Assembly: GCA_938003985.1 (NCBI GenBank)
Contig: CALKWZ010000067.1
Span: 1 to 64,000, forward strand
From: an uncultured Verrucomicrobiota bacterium
GTDB lineage: Bacteria > Verrucomicrobiota > Kiritimatiellia > CAIQIC01 > Lenti-01
Direction: 5' to 3'
Length of the DNA stretch: 64,000 nt
Part shown: in pieces, positions 50,747 to 58,751 of the stretch
How the letters are laid out: each line of letters opens with the position of its first letter
Position numbering within the stretch: position 1 is the first letter of the stretch
Position numbers and translations under genes: made by a program
Notes under the pieces: model-generated
Database searches by the model: none
Told to the model about the DNA's origin: nothing
The model's input: only the letters and a program-made list of their open reading frames with translations

Positions 50747-51220
50747 ATGGAACGAATGCTCGAGCAACTGGCCGCCGCGCTCCTCGCGCGCAAACAGACC
50801 CTCGCCACGGCCGAATCCTGCACCGGCGGCCTCGTGGGCGCCGCGCTCACCGCCCTCCCCGGCAGTTCCGCGTGGTACCGCGGGGGCGTCGTCGCCTACG
50901 CCAACGAGCTGAAAATCCGCTTGCTCGGCGTGCCGCCCGACATTCTCGCCGCCCACGGCGCCGTCAGCCTCGAAACCGCCCGCGCCATGGCCGCGGGCGC
51001 CCGCGCCGCGACCGGCGCCGATTTCGCGGTTTCCATCACCGGCATCGCCGGCCCGTCCGGCGGTACCCCCGAAAAACCCGTCGGACTCGTCTTCATCGGC
51101 GTGGCCGCCCCGCACGGAACGGCCACCTTCAAACACCACTTTTCCGGCTCGCGCGCCGACATCCGCCAAGCCGCGACCGAAACCGCCCTGCGGCATCTGC
51201 TCGAGGCGGTTGAATCCTAG
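50747..51220 (+). CDS. pncC: Nicotinamide-nucleotide amidase (CinA C-terminal domain)
   Basis: The 157-aa protein is the stand-alone CinA C-terminal domain, which deamidates nicotinamide mononucleotide. Motifs are LATAESCTGGLVGAALT, SAWYRGGVVAYANELKIRLLGV, and AVSITGIAGPSGGTPEKPVGLVFIGVA. Length is right for PncC without the competence-damage N-domain. The stop codon falls in the first copy of a duplicated hairpin sequence (51219-51290), so the original 3' end may have been altered. Confidence 0.92.
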   Translation: MERMLEQLAAALLARKQTLATAESCTGGLVGAALTALPGSSAWYRGGVVAYANELKIRLLGVPPDILAAHGAVSLETARAMAAGARAATGADFAVSITGIAGPSGGTPEKPVGLVFIGVAAPHGTATFKHHFSGSRADIRQAATETALRHLLEAVES

Positions 51221-51290
51221 ACCCCCACGGCCTTGCGACAAGCGCGGTTCCGATTAGGTTCTAAAGACCCCCACGGCCTTGCGCCGTGGG
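51219..51290. repeat. Duplicated 19-bp sequence ending in a strong hairpin
   Basis: AGACCCCCACGGCCTTGCG occurs at 51219-51237 and 51265-51283. The second copy extends into a perfect hairpin, CCCACGGC (51270-51277) and GCCGTGGG (51283-51290), with a 5-nt loop. TGAATC flanks both ends. It resembles the terminal hairpin of IS200/IS605-type elements. On the minus strand it could also act as a weak terminator for the gene at 51342-51716. Confidence 0.7.
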
Positions 51291-51341
51291 TGAATCAGGT
51301 CCGTCGCAACGGGCGACGAAACCAGCAAAACAACCCGCCGG

Positions 51342-51716
51342 TCAGCGCATCAGCAAATCCGGCGGCGGCGGCGCATTCCGCCCCGGCACCACGATCTGCG
51401 ACGCGCGCTCGCGCTGCATCGCCGCCATTTCCTCGCGCAGATCCGCGATGGCCTGCTTGATCGCCGGCGCGAAACCCGCCACGGCGTCGGCCAGGGTCTT
51501 GGCCCCTTCGACTTCGCCGCTCAGCGGCAGCACGCCGCCCGGCGTCATCACTTGCGTCGCCGCCGTGAAAATCGGCTCGCGCGACGGATCGTCCGACCCG
51601 TCCGCCTTCACCGGCACCAGCTTGCGCATCGTACCGGCCTTCAAATCGGTATAGCTTTCCTCGCGGTAGAGGTTCGCCGCATCCATCTGGACGTCTTGCA
51701 GTTCGGAATCCGCCAT
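51342..51716 (-). CDS. Small conserved cytoplasmic protein
   Basis: The 124-aa protein reads MADSELQDVQMDAANLYREESYTDLK, then MRKLVPVKADGSDDPSREPIF, TPGGVLPLSGEVEGAKTLADAVAGF and a C-terminal helix ending SQIVVPGRNAPPPPDLLMR. It resembles a widespread family of about 120-140 aa annotated only as cytoplasmic protein; the function is unknown. AAGGAGAA lies 7 nt before the ATG. It follows the sigma-factor gene by 60 bp. Confidence 0.7.
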   Translation of the reverse strand: MADSELQDVQMDAANLYREESYTDLKAGTMRKLVPVKADGSDDPSREPIFTAATQVMTPGGVLPLSGEVEGAKTLADAVAGFAPAIKQAIADLREEMAAMQRERASQIVVPGRNAPPPPDLLMR

Positions 51717-51776
51717 GGTCGTTCTCCTTGTGTGAAATCGCTTCGTGCGAGGTGGCGCGCGCCGGTTCCGGAGCGC

Positions 51777-52592
51777 TCAGTCTTTCAGCATCATTTCCCG
51801 GAGGGTCGCCAGCGCCTGGTTCTGCAACTGGCGCACGCGCTCCCGGGTGATGTTCAGCCGCGCCCCCACTTCTTCCAGCGATTCGGGCGCCACGCCCCCT
51901 AGTCCGAACCGCCGCTGCAAAATCAACCGCTCCCGCTCGTTCAGGGTCTGGATGTGCTCTTCCATCTCCTCGAGCAACTGGCTGTCGTTCAGCGCTTCGA
52001 ACGGCGAACGCGCCTCCGGATCGCTGACCGTGTCGCCTTGGCTTTCGCGGCCGTCCTCGCCGATCGGCGCGTCGAGCGACGACGGCCGCTGGGACACTTC
52101 CAGCCAGTACCGGATCGTTTTTTCGGTCACGTCGAGCCGCTTGGCCAGTTCCGCCGGCGTGGGCGCGCGGCCCAGCTCGTGCGAGAGGGTTTCCTGCATC
52201 CGCCGCATGCGGAACAACTTGTCCACCATGTGCGACGGCAGCCGGATCGTCTTGCCCTGGTTCGCCAGCGCCCGGCGGATGCCCTGCTTGATCCACCACG
52301 CCGCGTAGGTGCTCAGCTTGCCGCCCTTTTTCGGGTCGAACCGGTCCACGGCCTTCATCAGGCCCATGTTCCCCTCGGAAATCAGGTCCAGCAGCGGCAA
52401 CCCCAGCCGCGCGTAGTCCCCGGCGATCTTGACGACGAGGCGCAGGTTCGCGCGGATCATCTGTTGGCGAGCCTTTTCATCGCCTTTCTTGATCCGGCGC
52501 GCGAGCTTCACCTCTTCTTCGGGCGTCAGCAGGTCCACCTTGCCGATTTCGCGCAGGTAGATCCGCATTCCTTGATCGTCGCGTTCGTCCAT
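51777..52592 (-). CDS. Short sigma-70 family factor (RpoD/RpoS-like)
   Basis: The 271-aa sigma factor has region 1.2 (MRIYLREIGKVDLLTPEEEVKLARRIKKGD), region 2 (NLRLVVKIAGDYARLGLPLLDLISEGNMGLMKAVDRFDPKKGGKLSTYAAWWIKQGIRRAL, split over -10 binding helices), region 3 and region 4 with LEEVGARLNITRERVRQLQNQAL. Region 1.1 and the non-conserved insert of housekeeping RpoD are absent. It may be a group 2 factor or a compact primary sigma. GAGGA precedes the ATG. It is divergent from mnmE. Confidence 0.9.
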   Translation of the reverse strand: MDERDDQGMRIYLREIGKVDLLTPEEEVKLARRIKKGDEKARQQMIRANLRLVVKIAGDYARLGLPLLDLISEGNMGLMKAVDRFDPKKGGKLSTYAAWWIKQGIRRALANQGKTIRLPSHMVDKLFRMRRMQETLSHELGRAPTPAELAKRLDVTEKTIRYWLEVSQRPSSLDAPIGEDGRESQGDTVSDPEARSPFEALNDSQLLEEMEEHIQTLNERERLILQRRFGLGGVAPESLEEVGARLNITRERVRQLQNQALATLREMMLKD

Positions 52593-52666
52593 GTCCTCAT
52601 CCTCCCAATCCGGGCCCGAAAATGCAAGCCTGTGGGTCGACGAAACCCGCGTGCCACGTCCAAAGA

Positions 52667-52695
52667 TTGCGGCCCGCGCCGTTTCGGTGTATCAC
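52667..52695 (+). promoter_or_regulatory. Possible promoter of mnmE
   Basis: TTGCGG (52667-52672) and TATCAC (52690-52695) are 17 bp apart. The start codon at 52705 would then be within a few bases of the transcript start, giving an almost leaderless message. Confidence 0.35.
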
Positions 52696-52704
52696 ACCGC
52701 AAAC

Positions 52705-54090
52705 ATGGCCGATTTCTCTCCAGCCGACGTCGTCGCCGCGATCGCCACCGCTCCGGGCGCGGGCGCCATCGCCATCGTCCGCCTCTCGGGCCCCGGCGCG
52801 CTCGTGCTCGCCGACCGCCTGTACCGCGGCGCGGCGCCGGCGCTCGCGGCGCGTCCCGCCGGCACGTTCGCGCACGGCTCCGCCGTCGCGCCCGCCACCG
52901 GCGAAATCCTCGACGACGCGCTCTGGCTCGTGTTCCGCGCGCCGCATTCCTACACCGGCGAGGATTCGGTCGAAATCCAATGCCACGGCGGCTCGCAGGC
53001 CGCCCGGCGCATCCTCGACGCCCTCCTCGCCGCCGGCGCGCGCCAGGCCGACCCCGGCGAATTCACCAAGCGCGCCTTTCTTAATGGAAAGATCGACATG
53101 ACCCAGGCCGAGGCCGTCCTCGACCTCATCCAGGCCCGTTCCGAACGCGCCGCACGGCTCGCAACAGCCCAGCTCGAAGACGCCCTCGGCCGCCGGATTC
53201 GCGCGCTCTACGACGCCTTGCTCGCCGTTTCGGCCGATATCGAGGCCATGCTCGATTTTCCGGATGATGAACTGCCGCAATCGGTTCCGAATGATATTCT
53301 CGGCCGTTTGCAGGCCGTTTTCGGCGAAATCCAGGCCCTGCTGGACACCTGGCGCGAGGGGCACGTGCTGCGCGACGGGGCCCGGGTCGTCATTGCCGGC
53401 GCGCCCAATGTCGGCAAATCCACTCTTTTGAACCTGCTGGCCGGCCGCGACCGCGCCATCGTCTCCCCCCACCCCGGCACCACCCGCGATACCATCGAGG
53501 AAGCCGTCGTCCTCAACGGCTACCCGTTGCAGCTCGTGGATACCGCCGGGCTGCGTGATGCCCCGTGCGAAATCGAGCAGGAAGGCATCCGCCGTACCCG
53601 CCGCGCCTTGGCGGAGGCCGATCTGTGCGTTTGCCTCGTCGATGCCTCCCGGGAGCTCTCCGCCGAGGAAAAATCCTTCCTGGACGCCCACGACCCTCAA
53701 AAAATCCTCGTTCTGCTCAACAAAATCGATTTGGGACAACAAATTCGGCCCGAAAACCTCCCTGGAATCGAATCCATGGCCGTTTCGCTCCAAAAATCGC
53801 CGCCGACGGCCGAAATTTCGTCCAAAATCCTCCAAAAAGTCGTCCAAAAGCCATCCGGAAGCGATCAAGAGCCCGTTGCGATCTCCGAACGGCATCGAAA
53901 TGCGCTACTAATTGCTTTGGATGATGTTAAATCGTCCGAAAAACGCCTAAAAACGGCCTCGGAAGCCGATTTTTTGCTAGCGGCGACCCATGCGCGGGCC
54001 GCGTTGGACCAAATCGGCTTCATTTTCGGAAAAAACTGCACCGAAGACATGCTCGACCGTCTATTTTCAAGGTTTTGTGTAGGCAAATGA
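52705..54090 (+). CDS. mnmE: tRNA modification GTPase MnmE
   Basis: The 461-aa protein works with MnmG to add a carboxymethylaminomethyl-type group to U34 of certain tRNAs. The N-terminal tetrahydrofolate domain has IVRLSGP, HSYTGEDSVEIQCHGG and PGEFTKRAFLNGKIDMTQAEAV. The G domain has GAPNVGKST (232-240), PGTTRD (257-262), DTAG (279-282) and NKID. The C-terminus ends FCVGK, carrying the catalytic cysteine motif. The last 300 bp are visibly richer in A/T than the rest of the gene. mnmG follows 77 bp downstream. Confidence 0.97.
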   Translation: MADFSPADVVAAIATAPGAGAIAIVRLSGPGALVLADRLYRGAAPALAARPAGTFAHGSAVAPATGEILDDALWLVFRAPHSYTGEDSVEIQCHGGSQAARRILDALLAAGARQADPGEFTKRAFLNGKIDMTQAEAVLDLIQARSERAARLATAQLEDALGRRIRALYDALLAVSADIEAMLDFPDDELPQSVPNDILGRLQAVFGEIQALLDTWREGHVLRDGARVVIAGAPNVGKSTLLNLLAGRDRAIVSPHPGTTRDTIEEAVVLNGYPLQLVDTAGLRDAPCEIEQEGIRRTRRALAEADLCVCLVDASRELSAEEKSFLDAHDPQKILVLLNKIDLGQQIRPENLPGIESMAVSLQKSPPTAEISSKILQKVVQKPSGSDQEPVAISERHRNALLIALDDVKSSEKRLKTASEADFLLAATHARAALDQIGFIFGKNCTEDMLDRLFSRFCVGK

Positions 54091-54121
54091 CGCCGCTGTT
54101 TTCGAGCGCCGCTTCTTTATC

Positions 54122-54135
54122 GTGATTCTAATCAC
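54122..54135. promoter_or_regulatory. GTGATT-CT-AATCAC inverted repeat before mnmG
   Basis: A perfect 6-bp inverted repeat with a 2-bp spacer lies in the AT-rich 77-bp gap between mnmE and mnmG, 33 bp before the mnmG start. It is operator-like in form; no binding protein is known. Confidence 0.4.
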
Positions 54136-54167
54136 AATATGATTTTCACCCCTCCCCCACCCTCCCG

Positions 54168-56075
54168 ATGAACTCCTACGACGTCTTGGTGATCGGCGCC
54201 GGCCATGCCGGCTGCGAGGCGGCGCTGGCCGCGGCGCGGCTGGGCGTCCGCACGGCCCTGGTCACGATGGATCCGGCGGCCGCGGCCCGGATGTCCTGCA
54301 ATCCCTCCATCGGCGGCATCGCCAAATCGCACATGGTCTTCGAGCTCGACGCCCTCGGCGGCGAGATGGCCCTGAACACCGACTGCACCGGAATCCAGTT
54401 CCGGGTGCTCAACCGCCGCAAAGGCCCCGCCGTCCGCGCCAACCGCGTCCAGTGCGATAAGCCGGCCTATTCCGCGCGCATGCACGCCGTCCTGCAGGCC
54501 CAGGCCAACCTGACCTTGATCGCCGACCAAGTCGAGGCCATTCAGGTCCAAAACGACCGAATTTCTGGCGTTTTTGGCCAAAAATCCGGCTTTTTGGAGG
54601 CAAAAGCCGTCGTGTTGACCGCCGGAACCTTCCTGCGCGGCAAAATCTACGTCGGCAAGACCGTCGTCCGCGGCGGACGCCTGAACGAGCCGTCCGAGGA
54701 CCGCCTGAGCCTCCAGCTTCAGGATCTGGGCTTCCGAATGGAACGCCTCAAGACCGGGACGCCGCCCAGGCTGCACAAGGACAGCATTGATTACAACCGG
54801 ATGCTGATCCAGCCCGGCGAAGATCCGCCGCCGTTTTTCGGCTGGCGCTGCCGGTCCGCCGCCCGGATGTTCCACGTGGAACAATCCAGTCCCGGAGCCG
54901 GTCCGGCCGCCGGTCAACCCCTGAATGTTCCACGTGGAACATTTCCGCTGCCGCCGTTCGCGCCTTGGGTTCCGGGTTCGAACCAGATCCCGTGCTGGCT
55001 GACCCATACGAATCCCCGGACGATTGAGATCATCCAGTCGCACCTGGCGGATTCAGCCCTCTATGGCGGCCTCATCGAAGGTACCGGCGTCCGCTACTGT
55101 CCGTCGATCGAGGACAAGGTGGTCAAGTTCGCGGCCCATTCGGACCACCACGTCTTCGTCGAGCCGGAGGGCAGGGGAGTGCCGGAAGTCTATCCCAACG
55201 GCACCTCGAACAGTCTGCCGCTCGAAGTGCAACTGGACATGATCCATTCGATCCCCGGCCTCGAGCGCGCCGAGTTCCTGGCCCCCGGCTACGCCATCGA
55301 GTACGACTTCTTCGACCCCACCCAGCTGACCCACGCTTTGGAAACCAAGCGGGTAGGGGGGCTCTATTTCGCCGGCCAAATCAACGGTACCACCGGCTAC
55401 GAAGAGGCTGCCGCGCAAGGGTTGTTGGCCGGCGCGAACGCCGCATTGCATCTACTTGGTATGGAACAGGTTGTGTTGAAGAGGCACGAGGCCTACATCG
55501 GCGTGCTGATCGACGATCTGGTGACGAAAGGCACGAACGAACCGTACCGGATGTTTACCTCGCGCGCGGAGCACCGCCTGCTGCTGCGGCAGGACAACGC
55601 GATCTTCCGGATGGCGTCCCACGCGGAACGGCTGGGCATCGTGCCGGCCGACCGCCTGCGCGAGGTGCGCGCCATGGAAGCCGCCATCGCCCAGGAGATC
55701 GACCATCTGAACCGCAGCCACTTCGAGGGCGCCTCCCTGGCGCAAATCCTGAAGCGGCCGGAGATGGATTATGCGACGATGCCGAAGCGGAACCCCGACC
55801 TGCCGCCCGAGGTGGTGGAGCAGGTGGAGTTCGAGCTGAAGTACGAAGGCTACGTCGCCCGCGAACGCCGCCACATCGAAAAAGCCGAACAAGTCGCCCG
55901 CCAGCGGATCCCCGCGGACTTCGACTATCACGTCCTCCGCGCCCTGCGCTACGAATCCCGCGAGAAACTCTCCGCCATCCGCCCGACGGACCTCGGCCAA
56001 GCTGCCCGCATCTCCGGCGTCACCCCCGCCGACATCGCCATCCTCTCCGTCTGGCTCAAGAAGTGCGGAAATTGA
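54168..56075 (+). CDS. mnmG: tRNA uridine-modification enzyme MnmG with parS-bearing insertion
   Basis: The 635-aa FAD protein is the MnmE partner in U34 modification. FAD-binding GAGHAGCEAALAAARLG starts at residue 10. SCNPSIGGIAKSH, GTFLRGKIYVG, CPSIEDKVVKFA, GYAIEYDFFDP and GQINGTTGYEEAAAQGLLAG are all present. Between PPPFFGW and IPCWLTHTN there are about 47 residues where E. coli MnmG has about 9. This extra, Pro/Ala-rich segment (about residues 226-272) is where two parS palindromes lie, translated as MFHVEQ and NVPRGT in two different frames. The C-terminal domain looks complete (DYHVLRALRYESREKL). Confidence 0.96.
   Translation: MNSYDVLVIGAGHAGCEAALAAARLGVRTALVTMDPAAAARMSCNPSIGGIAKSHMVFELDALGGEMALNTDCTGIQFRVLNRRKGPAVRANRVQCDKPAYSARMHAVLQAQANLTLIADQVEAIQVQNDRISGVFGQKSGFLEAKAVVLTAGTFLRGKIYVGKTVVRGGRLNEPSEDRLSLQLQDLGFRMERLKTGTPPRLHKDSIDYNRMLIQPGEDPPPFFGWRCRSAARMFHVEQSSPGAGPAAGQPLNVPRGTFPLPPFAPWVPGSNQIPCWLTHTNPRTIEIIQSHLADSALYGGLIEGTGVRYCPSIEDKVVKFAAHSDHHVFVEPEGRGVPEVYPNGTSNSLPLEVQLDMIHSIPGLERAEFLAPGYAIEYDFFDPTQLTHALETKRVGGLYFAGQINGTTGYEEAAAQGLLAGANAALHLLGMEQVVLKRHEAYIGVLIDDLVTKGTNEPYRMFTSRAEHRLLLRQDNAIFRMASHAERLGIVPADRLREVRAMEAAIAQEIDHLNRSHFEGASLAQILKRPEMDYATMPKRNPDLPPEVVEQVEFELKYEGYVARERRHIEKAEQVARQRIPADFDYHVLRALRYESREKLSAIRPTDLGQAARISGVTPADIAILSVWLKKCGN
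54868..54883. promoter_or_regulatory. parS centromere site 1
   Basis: TGTTCCACGTGGAACA is a perfect 16-bp palindrome and matches known bacterial chromosomal parS sequences bound by ParB. It lies inside mnmG (codons 234-239, MFHVEQ). Confidence 0.9.
54926..54941. promoter_or_regulatory. parS centromere site 2
   Basis: A second identical 16-bp palindrome lies 58 bp downstream of the first. It is read in another frame relative to mnmG (NVPRGT, codons 253-258), showing that the DNA and not the protein is conserved between the copies. Confidence 0.9.
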
Positions 56076-56089
56076 ATCGTCACTGATTT

Positions 56090-56119
56090 GGGTATTGTTT
56101 TATAAAACAATACCCTTTT
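56090..56119 (+). terminator. Intrinsic terminator after mnmG
   Basis: GGGTATTGTTTT (56090-56101) pairs perfectly with AAAACAATACCC (56104-56115), followed by four T. The mnmG stop is 15 bp upstream. It also separates mnmG from the convergent gene at 56159. Confidence 0.8.
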
Positions 56120-56158
56120 CGACGGGGGTCGAAGCCCAAGAAAATCCTTCGGAATTCT

Positions 56159-56869
56159 TCAGCGCGCCAACAGCGCCAGCGCCGTCTGGGCGACGGGTCC
56201 GCCCGCATCGGCCCAACGCGCCGGGAAGGTATCGGGCTGGGCCAAATGGGCATTCAGCTTGGCCATCTGGAAGGAATCGGGCAAATGCGCCCGCGCGCGT
56301 TCGGCCGCCGCCTGCCAAGCCGGTTCGGCGTCCGGCAACCGGGCCGCCGCTTGCAATGCCATGCCGGCCAGATAACGGGTGAAGTCCGCGCCGGAAAAGT
56401 CCGTGCCGAATTTTCCATCTTGTCCCTGCTGCGCAATGAGATAAGAAATTCCATCGCGAATGGCCTGCGCCTGCGGCCGGCCGAGGGGCGCCATTTCGCT
56501 CGGCATCAGCGCCAGCACGGCCAGAGCCGTCACGCTCACGTCGTAGCGCGCGCGCAACTGGCCCTCGTCCGCGGACCACCCGCCATCGGCGCGCTGGGCG
56601 GCCATGAGGATTTCGACGGGCGAGGGGGCCTTGGCGATCGGCGCCGGCGCGCGCAGCCACCAGAAACCCGCGCCGCCCAGCACGACCAGCGCCGCCGCCG
56701 CGCGCCACAAGACGTCCGCCCAGCCCAACGACCGCACGACCGGCTGCCGGGCCCGCGCCAAGGTGCGCGCGGTGAAATCCCCCGACGGCTCCGGCGCGGG
56801 CTGCGCCCGCAACCGCGCCACCACGTCCGCGAAACGCGGATCCTGCAAGGGGTCAGGCGTTGTTTTCAC
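56159..56869 (-). CDS. Membrane protein with anti-sigma-like N-terminus and terpenoid-cyclase-type repeats
   Basis: The 236-aa protein has a cytoplasmic N-terminus of about 48 residues (VKTTPDPLQDPRFADVVARLRAQPAPEPSGDFTARTLARARQ, in form like anti-sigma factors), one transmembrane helix (about 57-72) and an outside domain with alpha/alpha-type repeats: VEILMAAQRADGGWSADE, SVTALAVLALM, AIRDGISYLIAQQGQDGKFG. The Q-x-DG-x-W/F units match prenyltransferase/squalene-oxidase repeats. The GTG start overlaps the ECF sigma gene by 17 bp, which suggests it is the partner of that factor. No known anti-sigma domain (ZAS) motif is visible, so the role is inferred. Confidence 0.6.
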   Translation of the reverse strand: MKTTPDPLQDPRFADVVARLRAQPAPEPSGDFTARTLARARQPVVRSLGWADVLWRAAAALVVLGGAGFWWLRAPAPIAKAPSPVEILMAAQRADGGWSADEGQLRARYDVSVTALAVLALMPSEMAPLGRPQAQAIRDGISYLIAQQGQDGKFGTDFSGADFTRYLAGMALQAAARLPDAEPAWQAAAERARAHLPDSFQMAKLNAHLAQPDTFPARWADAGGPVAQTALALLAR

Positions 56870-57404
56870 GGAACGTCTCCTTGAGATCGGCGAGGGCGTT
56901 GAAGATGCGCGACTTGACGGTGCCGACGGGAATGCGGAGGATTTGCGCGATCTCCTCGTAGGCCAGCCCCTGGTGCACGGCCAGCACGAGCGCTTCGCGC
57001 TGCTTGGTCGGCACTTTTTCCAGCGCGGCCTGCACGTCGAGATCGTTGCGCAACTGGCCGAGCCCGCCGTCGGTGTGGGCCGGCATCTCCTCGCGGTAGC
57101 GGTCGGAAAACGTCTTGAAGCGCACCTGCCGGCGCACGTGGTCCAACCACGCGTGCCGGGCCAACGTATAGAGGAACGTCGTGAACTTCGCCGACGGTTT
57201 GTATTTCTTTCGGTAGTTCCATAGCCGCACGAAGGTCTCCTGCGCGAGATCCTCGCCATGGGAGGAAGCGCCCATGCGCGCGAAAAAGTTCAGCAGCGGC
57301 CGCCGGTGCCGCTCCACCAGCGTCCGGAACGCGTCCGCGCGTCCCGCGCGCACCCGCGCCATCAGGGCGAAGTCGTCGGTTTCGGGCTGGACGGAATCGG
57401 ACAT
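56853..57404 (-). CDS. ECF RNA polymerase sigma factor
   Basis: The 183-aa protein has region 2 (ALMARVRAGRADAFRTLVERH, DLAQETFVRLWNYRKKY, FTTFLYTLARHAWLDHVRR) and region 4 (LEKVPTKQREALVLAVHQGLAYEEIAQILRIPVGTVKSRIFNAL), with nothing between except a short linker, as in ECF factors. It is followed, with overlap, by a membrane protein likely to control it. A secreted protein with related repeats is divergently transcribed 143 bp away. Confidence 0.92.
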   Translation of the reverse strand: MSDSVQPETDDFALMARVRAGRADAFRTLVERHRRPLLNFFARMGASSHGEDLAQETFVRLWNYRKKYKPSAKFTTFLYTLARHAWLDHVRRQVRFKTFSDRYREEMPAHTDGGLGQLRNDLDVQAALEKVPTKQREALVLAVHQGLAYEEIAQILRIPVGTVKSRIFNALADLKETFRENNA

Positions 57405-57547
57405 GAACAGGCATTCTTGGACCAGTTGCGCGAAAAAGAAAAGCCTTTTGGCAAAGGGTTTCCGACGCGCGAAATCGGCGTGAACCGCCGGCGCCGGAAC
57501 GGCGTTTATACAGGATTGAAACCCGGATTTCGGAAAGGAAGCGCGGC

Positions 57548-58675
57548 ATGAAAAAGAGTCTGTTGGGAATCGCGGCGGGGGCGTTGTTCGCGGGCGCGGC
57601 GTGGGGCGGCGTGCCGGCGGAACTGGAAGCGGAAGCGCGCGCCGCGGCGGCGAAAGGCGCGGCGTGGCTGGCCGCGCAGCAGCAAGCCGACGGCCATTGG
57701 GCGCTGGCGGATTCGCCCGCGCTGACGGGCCTGGCGATGTGGGCGCTGCAGGAGACCGATCCGGCCGCGCACAAGTCCGCGATCGACCGCGCCATGGTGT
57801 TCATCCTGACGAGCGTGCAGGAAGACGGGTCCATCTGGCGGCAACCGTCGGTGCAGCGCAAGGGCGGGGGACTCGCGAACTACAACACGGCGCTGTGCAT
57901 GACCGCGCTGCATGCGCTGGGCCGGCCCGAACTGGTGCCGGTGATCCAGAACGCGCGCACCTATCTCGCGAAAATGCAGTACGACGGCGGCGGGGCCTAC
58001 GGCGGCGGCATGGGCTACGACGCCGACCAGGGGCGGCCCTACACCGATCTCTCCAATTCCTACATGGCCTACGAAGCCATGCGCCTCACGCAGGACGTCG
58101 AGGATCTGCGCGCCGCCGGCGAACCCAAGGCCGACCTCGATTGGCAGGCCGCGCAGTCGTTCCTTTCCCAGCTCCAAAACCTGAAGGGCGTGAACACGAA
58201 TTCGTACGCGAGCGAAAGCGCGGACGACCAAGGCGGCTTCGCCTATTCGCCCGGCGCGGGCCCCGCGACCACCAACGCCGAAGGCAAGGTCACGCTGCGC
58301 TCCTACGGCAGCATGACCTACGCCGGCCTGCTCGCGCTGATCTACGCCCAGGTGGACGCGCAGGACGTCCGCGTGCAGTCCGCCAAGGACTGGGCCAGCC
58401 GCCACTGGACGCTCGACGAAAATCCCGGCCTGGGCGCCGAAGGCCTGTACTACTTCTTCAACGTCCTGACCAAGAGCCTCGCCGCCGCCGGCGACGAAAC
58501 GCTGGCGCTGCCCGACGGCCGCACCGTCGTCTGGCGCGAGGAAGTCGTCCGCAAGCTGCTCGCCCTGCAGCGGCCCGACGGCTCTTGGTTCAACGACAAC
58601 AACCGCTGGTGGGAAGCCGATCCCAACCTCGTGACCGCCTACACCCTCCTCGCGCTTGCCACCGCGCTGGAGTAG
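57548..58675 (+). CDS. Secreted prenyltransferase/squalene-cyclase-fold repeat protein
   Basis: The 375-aa protein has a signal peptide (MKKSLLGIAAGALFAGAAWG) and alpha/alpha-barrel repeats: GAAWLAAQQQADGHWAL, SPALTGLAMWALQET, MVFILTSVQEDGSIW, YNTALCMTALHAL, then GSMTYAGLLALIYAQ and LLALQRPDGSWFNDNNRWWE. There is no DxDD or QW-perfect set needed for a real squalene-hopene cyclase, and it is exported, so it is more likely a binding or scaffold protein of this fold. AAGGA lies about 8 nt before the ATG. It is divergent from the ECF sigma gene and shares the fold of the sigma partner. Confidence 0.75.
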   Translation: MKKSLLGIAAGALFAGAAWGGVPAELEAEARAAAAKGAAWLAAQQQADGHWALADSPALTGLAMWALQETDPAAHKSAIDRAMVFILTSVQEDGSIWRQPSVQRKGGGLANYNTALCMTALHALGRPELVPVIQNARTYLAKMQYDGGGAYGGGMGYDADQGRPYTDLSNSYMAYEAMRLTQDVEDLRAAGEPKADLDWQAAQSFLSQLQNLKGVNTNSYASESADDQGGFAYSPGAGPATTNAEGKVTLRSYGSMTYAGLLALIYAQVDAQDVRVQSAKDWASRHWTLDENPGLGAEGLYYFFNVLTKSLAAAGDETLALPDGRTVVWREEVVRKLLALQRPDGSWFNDNNRWWEADPNLVTAYTLLALATALE

Positions 58676-58751
58676 CGCGGGCACAAGCGCGGACTAGACC
58701 GGAAGCTGGCGCGGGTTTTCACAGCCCGCAACCGTTGGAAGCAGTCCGGTT

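Noticed and set aside
57548..58675. A true squalene-hopene cyclase making hopanoids
   Set aside because: It has a signal peptide, is about half the usual length and lacks the DxDD motif. Only the repeat fold is shared.
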